Source of the DNA: Cheiracanthium punctorium
Taxonomy: Eukaryota > Arthropoda > Arachnida > Araneae > Cheiracanthiidae
Reading direction: 5' to 3'
Length of the DNA: 64,000 nt
NCBI GenBank assembly: GCA_038373885.1
Contig: JAWZYV010013552.1
Coordinates: 434,001 to 498,000 of the forward strand
Shown: positions 23,346 through 34,426 of the stretch, one piece after another
How the letters are laid out: each line of letters opens with the position of its first letter
Numbering within the stretch: position 1 is the first letter of the stretch
The notes under the pieces: generated by a model
The model's input: the letters and a program-made list of their open reading frames with translations, nothing else
Told to the model about the DNA's origin: nothing
Database searches by the model: none
Program-made: the position numbers and the translations under genes

Positions 23346-23499
23346 CTGAATTCATATTTTTTAGCACTAGAGTTATTTCTTTCCCTATTTTTAGTTGATA
23401 TAACTTTTGTCGACTTGACCGTTTTCTTGTAATGTATTGTTGTGGACGTATTTTTATGGACCGATTTGCGTCGACGTGTTTTCGTTGCATATTTCAATA

Positions 23500-24400
23500 G
23501 GGTTGCCAGATAGCGCGGGAGGAGAGAGAATAAAATGTTAAAAGTCACCAAGGTTTTTGCAATTTTTGATGATTTATCGCGAAGTTTGCAGCCAAAAAAT
23601 AAGTCTCCAAAACTAAGCCTCTTTTAGCGGTATTTTCCATATTTCGCGAGAAACTGGAAAACTCTACAGTTCATTAAAAAGGTGAAGTATAGCTAAACTA
23701 TGTCTGACGAAGATTGTTAAACAGTTTTAGAATGCGATCTTAATCAACTCCAAAGCAGAGTGCCCCACCATGGCCAAATGGATAAGACACTGAACACGGA
23801 ATTCCAAGTACCTGGGGCGTGAAGGTCACGCAGTTAGCCTTACCGCATGGTTATCGATCTAATGGTCTGGAATTTGGGGCGATTTTCTCCAAATGTAACG
23901 TGAATGCGCATTAGAACCCCTTAAAAAGTCCCATGACCAAGTAACCACCCCCCTCCGTAGGCAGATGTCCCTTGCGTAGGCTTGCCACAGCACCAAAAAT
24001 AATCGAAGTGTTTCTTGGAGCAAGGAAGATGAATACGGCACTCTCGTGGATTGTGGTGCACTTTCCAAAATAATGTAACAAGGAAAACAAATAAGGCCCA
24101 CACATAGACTGCGATGCACTTTCCAACAAAATGATCAAGGAAGACAAATAGGATTAACACATGAATAATGGTACACTTTCCAACGTAATTGAACAAGGAA
24201 GGCAAATAGTACTGACACATGGATAATAACATACTTTCAGACATAATGGAGAGAAAAAGACAAATGGGACTGATAAACGAATTATGAAACACTTTCTAAC
24301 GTAAACATAGACAAATAGATCATGAATTATGTTATGCTTTTAATACACACTTTACGCACTTTAGTGCTTATTTAAAATACGAAAGTGTTTCACATTTTTT
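23500..24400 (+). repeat. GTTGCCAGATA dispersed repeat, copy 3, split by a SINE
   Basis: It starts GGGTTGCCAGATAGCG and follows the same block order as copies 1 and 2. A tRNA-derived SINE interrupts it at about 23758. After the SINE the body resumes with GAAGTGTTTCTTGGAGCAAGG. The 3' part (24050-24300) is a tandem run of about four units of 57-60 bp with AAGGAAGACAAATAGG and a CACTTTCCAAC-type motif. Confidence 0.65.
23758..24003 (+). mobile_element. tRNA-derived SINE inserted in a repeat
   Basis: The head CACCATGGCCAAATGGATAAG is an A-box region of the tRNA-Leu/Ser type (TGGCCNAGTGG). The B-box region near 23820 is degenerate. The tail includes TCTCCAAATGTAACGTGAATGCG and CCCTTAAAAAGTCCC, shared with the other copies. 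A short CCAAA on both sides may be the remains of the target duplication. The translated minus frame across it is not a real gene. Confidence 0.7.
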
Positions 24401-24889
24401 CTGAAGGCTGTTCTTCTTTTAACTTTAAAATATTGTAAACATTTGCTATACCATCTCTTTCAAAAGTAAGATAAAAAATAATTAAAAAATGTGAAACTTA
24501 GAAAATAAAGCGAATTAGTCTATCATGTCGAAAATATCCGAAATGTCTCTTCACAAGATAGTATTATTTATAAATTTATGTAACTAAAAATTATAATTAA
24601 AATGGAAACATTGATTTATAACTATAATCTAATTAACACTAATCAATTTTTATTTAATTTACAAACCTAATTATGTAAGGATAAACCATCACCCCCTTAA
24701 AAAAAAAAAAAAAAAAAAAACGTTTTTGGTGTTCCGTTGTTGTATAGTATTAAGTTATACCACAGCTTTCATCGTATTCAGCTAAGCATGTAACAGAGCA
24801 CTAAGGTAGCTTCTTATCCACTTACAGAAGTCTTGAAAAATAATTATTTTTACCTTATATTCTATCAAAAAAATTTTCTTTTTCTTAAT
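24401..24889. other. AT-rich stretch with a poly-A run
   Basis: A 20-bp-scale A-run lies at 24700-24720. No SINE or LINE body could be attached to it, so it is left unassigned. Confidence 0.45.
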
Positions 24890-25270
24890 CTACTCGATCG
24901 ATCAATTTCCGTTTCGAAGCTAGGTGCTCAGAACCCCTCCCTACTTCTTACAAGAACATTCGAATGAATCAGATTTTTCGAATCATTTCTCCCTTAACTG
25001 TAGAACAATTTCGGATTATTATTATAAAATAAATATTTCTTAAGCTGAAGGAAGATTTATACGCTCTCTGTTTGGCATCGACCAGAAATGCAAAATTGTT
25101 CGATCATTTCTTGCGCTCAGAAGTTCTTTCTGCAGAAATGTCTTGTTTTCCAGCAGGAATTTGTAATTCTTTGAACTTATCATTTTGATAGTTCTTTTAA
25201 TTTTATTCGTTTCTTGAATAAATCTTAAACTAATTAGAGTAATTTTTTAGATTAAGTTGTATTTTAGTAT
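24890..25270 (+). repeat. family R2 dispersed repeat, copy 2
   Basis: It contains ATCAATTTCCGTTTCGAAGCTAG, ACATTCGAATGAATCAGATT, AACAATTTCGGATTATTATTA and TTTGGCATCGACCAGAAATG. The order is the same as in the 30325 and 42500 copies. It is diverged and without a usable frame. Confidence 0.65.
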
Positions 25271-26049
25271 AACTGAATAATTGTTATGTAATAATACTAG
25301 AGTATAATTTTCTTTCCCAGTTACAATAAAAAAAGGTTGCTCTGAATGGAACCCTTATAAAGGAGAACTTTCAATGACCTTTCAATTAAAACTTTCATGA
25401 GATGTACTAACGTAGTCTTAGTTATCATTTAATTAGCTGTAAAACGCCCGTTGAAAAACTATTAGTATAAGTAGCGATTTTAATTTACAGAAATATTTAT
25501 TAGCATGTTATAGTAGGCTTTAATCCATATTATCGTAACAAATTTACTATCTATCTTTGCGTTTCCACCCCTTAAATGCTTAATTTAAATATTTTAATCC
25601 TCTTTGATTCAACCTCTGGAAAAATATCAAACTGTGTAATCTCCAGGATCAATTTAAAATATGACGTAAAGTTCGCGACCACTCGATTTCTAATTTATTA
25701 CGTCACGTTTTTCACTGCCTCGAAAGATGCCCCGCGTAGTTGAGTCAGTTCATCTGGTTATTTCACACAGTTAATTTTCAAATAGAGTAATATTTAAGCT
25801 TACAACAAAGTTGAAAAGTTTATTATTTCTTTACATTAGGACCGTTATGGCGGGGCATAATCTTAAGTTTAAAAATCTAATGTTGACAACACATGACTTC
25901 TTTGTACGACTATTAAATCAAAAATATTTTCAGCCCCCTTAATCTAAACTTATTTTGTTTGAAAGAGGTAAAGTACTGCAGTAATAGTAAGGTTTAGCGA
26001 TTTCTAGAAAAATATTTCCGACATCGCGAAGCTGGGTTCAATTTGAAAG
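25271..26049. other. AT-rich stretch with no recognised gene
   Basis: No element termini or reading frame can be supported. Confidence 0.5.
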
Positions 26050-27540
26050 ATTTCCTTCTGACACTTAATTTGACGATATTTAGCCAAAAGCCGACAAACT
26101 TGAGGTAGTTTGCGAGATCTTAGGGATAGCCAAAATAGTCATTGACCACAGACTTTCAACGAGTTGAATGTATCCATACACCTCAATGCATTTATATCAT
26201 TTGGCTGACCTTGTAAATAAATTACCCAGTCGATTGCAATAAAAAAAAGAGATGCATAGTTCGATTTTACAATAGTTCTAAATACAAAATTTCAAAATTC
26301 TACGTGTAAAAGTTTTAGAGTTATACAGAATACGAAATAACTTTTGGTGCCAAATTTGGCGATATTTCGGCAAAACTCGCCATGGTCGACGACAAATGGC
26401 GAGATTTAAGGCAGGGACCAAATGACTGACTATCGCCAGATTTGGCAATATTTCGGCAAAACTCGCCATGGTCGACGACAGATGTCAAGATTTTGGACAT
26501 GGACCAAACAATGACTGTCTGCAGTTGTATTATATGAAGATGCCCATAGACATTAAAGTATTGAAATTCTTTTCGGTGGTCCTGTAAATAAGCTCTCCAG
26601 TACATTCGAACCAAAAATCAAGATGCACAACCAGATGTTACAACAATCTTATAAATGAAATTTCAACATTCTACGACTAATAGTTTTTGAGATTTGAGAG
26701 TTAAATACATACACACGTACACCAAACTAGGGATGGACGCGAGACGAAAAATAAGCGTCTCGCGTCGCGCAAAATAGCCGAAAAGCTTGTCTCGTCTAGC
26801 AAAAAAGCTGTAAATCTCTGTCTCGTCTCGCAAAAAAGTCGTCTCGCGTCCATCCCTACACCAAACCTCTCCAAGCTCGGCGACTTTCGGCGTAGTTGTT
26901 GAGGGAGGCACGTGACCGTGGTCAGACCATTACCTAACTTATATGGTAGGACGGTATATGTGCTTGAAATGGATGAATGCCCCTAAAATTGCCATTGACC
27001 GTAATGTATTGGAAATCTTTTGAGTGTTCCTGTAGCAGAACTATAAATGATAAAGACACTTTTTTTTAATGGAGATATTCATTTTGTAACTCTTAACAGC
27101 ATATATCATTCCTGAGTCGTTTGAAATAGCCCAATACCTCTAAAATACGCTTTAATGAATTTCGGCCCATAGAGCGTAATGTATTTAGAATCTTTTGGGC
27201 GGCCCTGTAGATAAACTATCCAGTCGAATGGAACCGAAACGGGAGCTGCACAACTAGATGTTAAACAATCCTAAATATAAAATTTCAACATTCTACGACC
27301 AATAGTTTTTGAGATATGAGAGTTTAATGAATTTCGGCCCATAGTGTATTTCGAATCTTTTGGGCGGTCCTGTATATAAACTATCCAGTCAAATGGAACC
27401 GAAACGGCAGCTGCACAACTAGATGTTACAATTATCTTAAATATAAAGTTTGAACATTCTACGACCAATAGTTTTTGAGATATGCGAGTTACATACATAT
27501 ATACGTAAGTCCGTACGTACGTACAGACGGCATGGAAAAA
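26050..27540 (+). repeat. CGTAATGTATT-core repeat, multi-unit block
   Basis: At least four units carry GGTCCTGTA(A/G)ATAA, CCAGTCGAATGGAACCG, ATGTTACAA-AATCT, TTTCAACATTCTACGAC and TAGTTTTTGAGAT in order, about 150-170 bp each. They are mixed with about 90-bp tandem units of GATATTTCGGCAAAACTCGCC and CATGGTCGACGACA (26345-26520, with an older unit at 26060). The block ends in a TACATA-TACGTACGTACAGACGG run. This arrangement is typical of interspersed repeats in spider-type genomes (from general knowledge). A hAT MITE is inserted at 26728. Confidence 0.7.
26720..26866. mobile_element. hAT MITE with exact 8-bp duplication
   Basis: The body 26728-26858 (131 bp) is almost entirely a foldback. 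It begins TAGGGATGGACGCGAGACGA and ends with the complement CTCGCGTCCATCCCTA. The direct repeat CACCAAAC at 26720-26727 and 26859-26866 is exact. The interior repeats GTCTCG(C/T) motifs. A second copy lies at 46640-46814. Confidence 0.9.
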
Positions 27541-27715
27541 CTGGCCAAAATGGACTCGCCGCTGGTCAAAATGAGTTGCAGACGCGTTTATAGGATCGTG
27601 CATGCTGGCTTACGGTGAGATGCATGGAAAAAATTCTTAAAAGTAAATTTAGTGGTACTGAAACAAAATCAGTTTTTTCGTCGAAATTTCGCCCCCGAAA
27701 TTTTTCGGGATCACA

Positions 27716-27748
27716 TTACTTCCTTATACTCCGTACAAGGAAGTAATT
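27716..27748. repeat. short hairpin with ATTACTTCCTT arms
   Basis: ATTACTTCCTT is separated from AAGGAAGTAAT by an 11-bp loop (ATACTCCGTAC). It sits at the end of the CGTAATGTATT-core block, after a run containing GAAATTTTTCGGGATCAC. It could be a terminal hairpin of the interspersed element. Confidence 0.6.
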
Positions 27749-27754
27749 AATGTA

Positions 27755-27935
27755 TGATATTAAAGATCACATTATAATGATCTCCGTCGAAAAGAGTATC
27801 TGTAGCATTCATAGTTCTTCTAAAGAAGCACTCAAAAGAATTCCAATACAGAACGATCTATGGAAGTGTAGATACATTCATCTATTTGAAGCTGAATACA
27901 ATCAGTGCATAAACCTTTATAGCAGTTTACCCTTC
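27755..27935 (-). repeat. CGTAATGTATT-core repeat, inverted copy
   Basis: Read on the minus strand it has TGTATTGGAATTCTTTTGAG, TGCTTCTTTAGAAGAACTATG and TTTTCGACGGAGATC. The same blocks occur at 27000-27130 in plus orientation and at 32450-32790 in minus orientation. Confidence 0.6.
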
Positions 27936-28404
27936 ACTTGAAAAAGGGAAATAATTTTAAAAGTTCTTATACTGTGTGTCGCAAAATTGCATTAATGGTG
28001 ATACAGAGGGAATTTTTCAAGAATATCTCCAAAATCTCGAAAAATTTGAGAGCAGTATATCTCCAAATTTGGAGCAAAAATATTGTTGCGTTGGAAAAGG
28101 GTTTCATAATCCATGCGTTCATCATGATTTTTATTAATATAAATTAAATGATCATTTCATGCACAACATTTAATTTTTAATCCATTTATACCTAGCGCCC
28201 TTCTTTTGGGATAGAATTTTCACTATCAGTCGAAAACGTTATTTATTTTTCCCAGCCTTTATTCACGAGTATTGAACCTCCCTCAACTCCACAAAATATT
28301 TTAACATGATACGCCAGTAGGATTCTGACATTTCAATTTTTATACATGATGATTTTAAAAGAAGTCATTCCTTGCTGACATCAGAAGTTTATCTATTGTG
28401 ATTG

Positions 28405-28615
28405 TGATTGTGTGTGATTACGGCAACGCTACACTAGGGCGATCTGCCAAGGGGACTTTCTAAGGGGTTCGTATTCACGTTACATCTGGAGACAACCTAC
28501 CAAAACTCCAGACCGTTAGATCGACAGGGGGGCGATGGGACCCGAACCCGGGACCTTCACACTTCGGCCATCTACCATTTTCAGTGGCATAACCACTGTG
28601 GGCCATGGTGAGGCT
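28405..28615 (-). mobile_element. tRNA-derived SINE, minus strand
   Basis: On the minus strand the head reads CACCATGGCCCACAGTGGTT. The B box is GTCCCGGGTTCGGGTCCC, the best preserved in the family. The body has GATCTAACGGTCTGGAG, TCTCCAGATGTAACGTGAAT and CCCCTTAGAAAGTCCCC. The 3' end runs into ATCACACACAATCACAATCA. A minus-strand frame over the SINE is an artefact. No exact target duplication was found. Confidence 0.8.
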
Positions 28616-29374
28616 AAGTTTATCTATTATTGCCGGTATTGGCAAAAATCGAAGAAAGTCGGAAAAATATCTATACACAAACGGGTGGAATGTCACTGGA
28701 AAGGGTTAAAATAACACCAACAGTTTGTTGAACAAAACATGAGCTTCGAGCAGTATACAGTAGACTTCGTGCTACAACGCTATTTGTCTTACGCGAATCG
28801 GATATTACGCGAGGTTTTCGAAAGCAACGTATCTGAATGCTAACGCGAACTCCTCGCCCACCAAAAGTAAGAGCCTTCAGCAGAAACACGGAATAGTACA
28901 ATATTATTCTGAATGGTGCAGTCATAATTATTATTACAGTACTGTGTCTTACTTTGTAGGTAATTATTACTGCTATTACAGTACAGTAGACCCACTATAG
29001 CGCGGTATAGACGTTCTGTGTTATAGGAATCCGTGTTGTACGGGTCCTGAGCTATATTCCACCTAGAGTGCGAACTACACGTGTAATCGCTGGGAAAATT
29101 ATTTGCTTTTCTCAGAAACACAATTATGCAAATTTTACCATTCAAAAGTTATATTAATTAGGAGCTAAAGCTTCCTTAAATCAGATCACGTGACTCATTC
29201 TATCGTGCTGAACGAGTCCCTTTTAAAGTGTTATACGAACACGGTCGCATTTTTACTTTCCGAACATATACCATGTCAGGAAAGTATTGTAATCATGAAA
29301 AAATTCGACTTCGAGATTTTGGTGTATTGCCACGTTTTGAGGTCTTCTCAATTCATTTATGCTATTTTTACGAG

Positions 29375-29411
<37 letters not shown>

Positions 29412-29418
29412 CGCGCGT
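29375..29418 (+). repeat. (TG)n microsatellite
   Basis: About 17 TG units grade into TGTGCGCGCG. Cysteine-Val frames across it are artefacts. Confidence 0.95.
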
Positions 29419-29439
29419 CTGAGTGAACACGATAGCTTA

Positions 29440-29860
29440 TAAACGGGGCATTCGATTGAGTTCAAATTGGGTATATATGTTATAAACCACCGTCGCAAGA
29501 CCGATATTGATTTTGGTGTGTATAGGACTCATAGTTTTCTACAGGGCTGTGACAAAGATGTCTTTTATATAATGGCTTATGGAGGGGGGGAATTCTTGAA
29601 AGTGAGCTAACGTTTAAACGGTACATTCGATTGAGCTCAAATTGGGTATATATGTTATAAACCACCGTCGTAAAACCGGTATTGATTTTGATGTGTATAG
29701 GACTTATATTTTTTTCTACAGGGCTACGACAAAGACTTTTTTACATTATGGCCTACTGGGGGGAAATTCTTGAAAGTGCGGTAGCGTTTGTTTAAATACT
29801 TGGTAATGGTTTTAATCGTAAGTGTTCGGAATGTCGAGTGGAGTCAGTCCAGATTTTTTT
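29440..29860 (+). repeat. CGTAATGTATT-core repeat, two units of about 187 bp
   Basis: Two successive units carry CATTCGATTGAG(T/C)TCAAATTGGG, TATATATGTTATAAACCACCG, GATTTTG(G/A)TGTGTATAGGACT and CTACAGGGCT with about 85-90% identity by eye. The block ends with TGTCGAGTGGAGTCAGTCCAG. The same order occurs at 5870-6250. At 57880-58430 it is inverted. Confidence 0.7.
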
Positions 29861-30324
29861 CGCCTTGTTCTAGGGATCCCTGTAATAGGGTGGTTCTACT
29901 GTACTGTTAAAGTGCTGCATTTTATTAATTTTACTGCATACTGTAAGCACAGTAGTGTACTGTACTTTGGGTCTCTCTCCTATTGATTTACAGTACTGTA
30001 CAGTGCTGTGCAGTATTGTTAAGGCACAAAGTGCAGATTTATATCGAATAACACTGATTTTTCTGTGCTTACATTGTTTATTCATTGAATTGGGTGAGAA
30101 ACGATAATGTATAGTCAGGGAATGACTTAAAACAGTTTGAGGGGTGTGCGTTTCAAAAAGCCGTATGGGTGCTTATTTCACAAGGCGAAATTTTCACTTA
30201 CGCGATGGGCCTTGGATCTCTTCCCTCGCGTAAGTCAAGACTCCGCTGTATCGCTCCAGTTTTTTTATTCTTTTTACCAATGTGTATGTATCTAAAAAGA
30301 GTAATTATTCCCTCTTTCATTTGA

Positions 30325-30720
30325 AGAAAGCTTTTTCCTCGACAAATTTTAGTTTCGAACCTAGGCGCTCAGAAAACCGCTTTCTAAGTATACATTTGAA
30401 TAAAATCAGATCTTTTAAAATCCTCTTTGCCTTAATAGCAGCACAACTTTTCAGATTATTATTACAAAATAAATATTTCTTACAACGAATGGAAATTTTA
30501 TGCCTTCTTTTGGCATCGATCAGAAAATGCAAAGTTCTTCAATTATTTCTTTCGGTTAAATGCTGAACCCCCGTGCACGACTTCTCTCAGAAAATTTTCT
30601 TGCTTCCCCTGAGGAATTCGCAATTCCTTGAGCATATTATTTTTAATAATTCTATAAAGCTCTTTCTCCATTTGTGTAAAATTCTAACTTGTTAGACAAA
30701 TTTTTTTTCGGAATGAATTT
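30325..30720 (+). repeat. family R2 dispersed repeat, copy 3
   Basis: It carries TTTAGTTTCGAACCTAGGCGC, ACATTTGAATAAAATCAGATC, CAGATTATTATTACAAAATA, TTTGGCATCGATCAGAAAAT and CCTGAGGAATTCGCAATTCC. It is the clearest copy of the family. Minus-strand frames exist but are not conserved between copies. Confidence 0.7.
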
Positions 30721-31019
30721 ATTTTTATTTATATTTTTAAGCCAATAAACTGCACAATTAAAACAGATTTTCAAATGCAGTTAATTAAAATGATAAACGA
30801 AGGATTTATATTGAGAAAAATCAACATTTTCTTTCCCCTCTGAAAATGCAGTTTCTTGAGGAATATTAAAAATTTTAATTAATTTTAACTATTCCCTCTC
30901 CCCTCTCCCCTCTCCCTCTCCCCATACTAATGTCCCGAACAACTTCCGAGTATAGGCTTGACAGTTCAAGATATTGGTTATTTCATTACGTTTGTGTTAT
31001 TAAGGACAGTTACACTTGG

Positions 31020-31232
31020 ATTCTCTACCTAGGATTTGCCTAGGATTGGGTTGCTTTGGTCGGAGGACTTTCCTAAGGAGTTCTAACACGTGTTCACGTT
31101 ATATCTGGAGAAAATCGAACAAAACTCAGACCGCCATAACGACAGCCGCGCTATGGGTCCCGAAATCGAAACCTTCAGACTTCAGCTGTCTACCGTAGAG
31201 TGGCTTATCCACTCGGTAATGGTGTGGCTGTC
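31020..31232 (-). mobile_element. tRNA-derived SINE, minus strand
   Basis: The minus strand reads CACCATTACCGAGTGGATAA at the head, then GACAGCTGAAGTCTGAAGG, a degraded B box, TGGCGGTCTGAGTTTTG and CTCCAGATATAACGTGAACA. Next comes CTTAGGAAAGTCCTCC, and the far end repeats CCTAGGCAAATCCTAGG. It is adjacent to a fragment of the 8818/40440 repeat family. Confidence 0.7.
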
Positions 31233-31410
31233 ATTTCATTATGAGGGCACTTAGTAGGCAAATCAACGTTGCCCCCATATAAGAGAACTATAGCTTCGAA
31301 TTGGCTCCCCCGGAATTATTGTCTAAACGAGGAGGATATTGGAACGTGGAAGACATATTTCGCATGCAGCAGCTAAGAGAAGTGTTTCTCTCCCAAGCAT
31401 GCCGTTTGCT
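31215..31410 (+). repeat. fragment of the 8818/40440 dispersed repeat
   Basis: GGGCACTTAGTAGGCAAATC followed by AACGTTGCCCCCAT matches GGCGCACCTAGTAGGCAAGC and CTACCGTTGCCCC near 40418-40453. Later blocks (TGGAAGACAT, TTTCTCTCCCAAGCA) match 8940-9015. It is diverged and non-coding. Confidence 0.5.
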
Positions 31411-31445
31411 TATTTGTTTCTAATATTTCACAAAAATTACATCGT

Positions 31446-31712
31446 TTACCCCTTTGAGGCGCAACCCTTTCCCAATGCTGAAAAAAGGGCAACCGTTGCC
31501 ATCGCTCGACTTAACTACCAGCAAGATGGCGGACGATCGAAACGTACATCGTGAACCACAGATCTAGAGACCATTTTTTGACGCAGCTGGCTGTGCCGCA
31601 CATCCAGCTGTCGTCAAAAAAGGGTTCGCCATCTTGCTGGCAGTTAAGTCGAGCGATGGCAACGGCTGCCCTTTTTTCAGCATTGGGAAAGGGTTGAGCC
31701 TCAAAGGGTTAA
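31446..31712. mobile_element. TTAA foldback MITE (family Z), symmetrical copy
   Basis: Both ends are of the CCCTTTGAGGCGCAACCC type, unlike the hybrid copies at 13347 and 14139. The right TTAA is intact (31709-31712). The left target has mutated to TTAC (31446-31449). The two arms meet at the GACGCAGCTGGCTGTG hairpin, with part of the right arm deleted. The element sits upstream of a fragment, GCACTTTAGTGCGTATTTAA, that matches the end of the 24.3-kb GTTGCCAGATA repeat. Confidence 0.8.
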
Positions 31713-32010
31713 TGTATAGCACTTTAGTGCGTATTTAAAATATGAAAGTATTTCAGATTTTCTTTCGTTTTTCATTTATTCTATTTATATATTTTAGCAA
31801 AAGTAATAATTTCCATTTGGAAAAATAACGCAAAGCCGTTAAATTTTTTTATTAATTAATTAATTAATTAATTTTTGAAATGCTCACAAGTTGCAAGAGT
31901 CTGGACACGTTTTTATTTTTTCCCGGGGGAATAGAGTAATTCTCTGAGCAGATTATTTTTAATAAATCTTTGAAGTTCATCTCTTTCGTAATATTTAACA
32001 TAAGAAAATA

Positions 32011-32445
32011 AACATTTTTGTTAATTGAATTTTTCTTTTTATACCCGTTTCAGCCATTTCTTTCGTTCTCATCTTTAAAATGAATATCCAGGCACAATGA
32101 ATATTTTTTTACAGGACGAATGGTTTTAGCAGTGACAAAAACTATCAAAACAGATTATTTTTTTATTCAAATATCAGTTTCTTTCAGGCCTAACGTAAGC
32201 TTGTAATAATTTTACCCATCCTTCGCGTCGAAAATTACATATCCTTGAAAATAACTTTACTTTAGCTTTGAAAGCAAGTTACAGTCACCCCAAAAAAGTA
32301 TTTTTATCGTGGTTTTTAACATTTCCCAACAAAGCTGTATCATTTCGGTTTGACTGGTTATTTATATATTTTAGCAAAAGTACGTATTTCATAAATTATT
32401 ACGACATTTATTCATGTTATTCCTATGTACTGTACCATGTACCCT
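32011..32445. other. AT-rich stretch with no recognised gene
   Basis: No supported feature. The preceding part (31930-32010) retains a short family R2 fragment. Confidence 0.45.
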
Positions 32446-32449
32446 ACTG

Positions 32450-32790
32450 AAAAGGGTGTGCGTAGCATTTGTAGTAACTATTACATGAACACTCAAAAGA
32501 ATTCCAATACATTACGTTCTACGAGTAGTCATTACTTAAAGCTCATTTTTGTGATATACGTCTATTTCGAACAAAACTAAATGAATATATATCGTTATGG
32601 ATTACAAAATCTACTCTCCGTCGAAATTAGTTTATGTAGCATTGACAGCTCTTCTACAGGAACACTCAAAATAATTCCAATACACAAAAGATTGATGACA
32701 ATTTAGAGACATTCACTCATTTAGAAAACAATGCAGAACGCATATAAACATTTATAAAATCTTTCTCTTCATTTAAAGGATGGAAAATGA
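32450..32790 (-). repeat. CGTAATGTATT-core repeat, two inverted units
   Basis: On the minus strand two units of about 165 bp carry AACGTAATGTATTGGAATTC or its variant, TTTTGAGTGTTCCTGTAG and GAGCTGTCAATGCTACATAA. These match 27000-27130 and 27755-27935. Confidence 0.65.
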
Positions 32791-34239
32791 GATTTTTTAA
32801 GTTCTTTTACAGAATGCCATAAAATTGCGTAAATAGTCATATACAGCTTTTATGAGGCTATACCAGAAATCTAACTAAGTCTGACGACAATAAATTGCCA
32901 GTTTTACAGCGGAAAAAAGACTTGTTGTTGCAAAATGTTTTATAATCGATGCATTTGGAATGATTTGTTGTTGCATTTAGCGTTTAGTTAATTGTTTGTA
33001 GATACAAGTAAGAAGCAACTACAAGGTGTTTATGTTAATATATATATATATAATTAGATATCCTGATTTTTCCATGTTTTAAAACAACTTTTGCACAACT
33101 TCAAAGAAAAACTGTATTCTTACTGAAGGTTTTCAAATCAACACGCCATCTGGTGATATTACTTGCTTCTGGAATGCTTTTTTTTTTCAACTGCAACAAA
33201 CTCCTATGTCTTTATTAAGTGATCCACAATATCTCACAATTTTGTGGTGAATGGTTTCGGCAGTAAAAAGTTTTGAAATACAGCATTTAAAAAATATTGA
33301 CACCTGTATCTCGAAATACTTTGTAGAAGTCATTTAGTTCTGTGTGAATATTTGCACTTCCTTCCAGGGTAATCCAGTATTCTAGCGACAAAGGGTGAAA
33401 ATTTGATTTTCTGAACATTTTTTTGAGTTATACCGTGAGCAGTTTATTTAAACTTCACCATCCTATATATGGCCTCTTCCACCCTGCAGAAGAAATTGGA
33501 AAGACTTGATCTCTGGATCAAAAAACCAAAAATAATATGCAAGTAACATTTTTTTTAAGTTGACAAAATGGATAATGTTTTCCCGCATCAATAAATTTGA
33601 TGAAAAAAATTCTTTCAAGCATTTTTATTTCGGCTGTAAAAAAGGAATCCTTTATTACTTAAACTATTTATTCAAAAAGAAATTTAAATTTCTGTTTTTC
33701 ACTTTTTCAAAATAAAACTAAATTATTTTGCTCATTGGTGGACTCCATTAATATTTCTACTGCCTAAATGACGCTATTGAAATTGTACGCATTTTGCTTA
33801 CTTTACTTCTATATTTTTTCACATGACATTTTTTTTTCACACATTGTGACACGTGATCACCAGTAGAGCGTTTATGTATGCCGTTTTCAAAAGGGCCTTC
33901 AAGCCTCCTCTTTTTTTCTTTTTTTTTTTAAGATCTGATGACTTCTTTCCGCTTTTTGTATTTCCGTGCTTATGAAAGTCTGGATAATTTTTGAGTGAAA
34001 AAAATCTATAATTCATCGAGATTATTAGAATTCAACATAATCTGAAATGTTGAAAAAAAAAATTATTAAAAAAGTTATATACAAAAGTAAATCTTTAAAG
34101 AAAACAGTGCTGTATAATTTTTTTAAAAAATTCTACTTTCTCATTTTTCTAAAGAACAATATTGCATAGAAAGAAAAGTTTGAATTAACATTTCCTTATA
34201 TGTGTTTGTGGATGATTAATAAAACATTATATAACGATT
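32791..34239. other. AT-rich stretch with no recognised gene
   Basis: Long poly-A/T-rich DNA with a short TA tract at 33040-33052. I see no frame, RNA gene or paired element ends. The last 100 bp may be the outermost edge of the large inverted duplication. Confidence 0.45.
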
Positions 34240-34426
34240 AATAAAACCAGAGAATTAGCCAAGGGGGGGGGGGTTAGGGGGGTCATAACCCCCCCCATGA
34301 GGAATTTTTTGCCATACAAAATGTATGTTCTTCTCTACATTATCACACACACGTATACATATACATGAGTTACAGTAGTCATAACCCCCCCCATGAAAAA
34401 TTTCTGGCTACGCCCCTGAATAAAAC
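34240..34426 (-). mobile_element. hAT MITE with exact 8-bp duplication
   Basis: The body is 34248-34418 (171 bp), flanked by the exact direct repeat AATAAAAC (34240-34247 and 34419-34426). Its right end, reversed, is CAGGGGCGTAGCCAGAAATT. Its left end is CAGAGAATTAGCCAAGGGGG, a mutated CAGAGGCGTAGCC. It is the reverse-orientation relative of 3132-3311. It inserted at the outer edge of the left arm of the inverted duplication. Confidence 0.9.

Larger units (their letters stand above)
28984..29901. mobile_element. TA-flanked Tc1/mariner-type element, non-autonomous
   Basis: The left terminus CAGTAGACCCACTATAGCGC follows TA at 28982-28983. The right terminus, reversed, is CAGTAGAACCACCCTATTAC, before TA at 29902-29903. 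This is an inverted repeat of about 20 bp with indels. The interior carries a CGTAATGTATT-core repeat block (29440-29860) and a TG microsatellite. There is no transposase. Confidence 0.5.
28758..30248. mobile_element. possible pogo/Tigger-like composite element
   Basis: The left end at 28758 reads CAGTAGACTTCGTGCTACAA after TA. The right end, reversed, is CAGCGGAGTCTTGACTTACG before TA (30249-30250). Both resemble Tigger/pogo termini. The inverted match is imperfect, and another TA-flanked element sits inside. The right 160 bp (30090-30248) is homologous to 51442-51612. No transposase frame remains. Confidence 0.4.

Noticed and set aside
23921..24292. 123-codon minus-strand frame
   Set aside because: It is spread over a SINE tail and 57-60 bp tandem units. 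The repeats in the protein mirror the DNA repeat.
29190..29426. Frames ending in Cys-Val repeats
   Set aside because: The tail is the TG microsatellite, and the rest has no recognisable domain.
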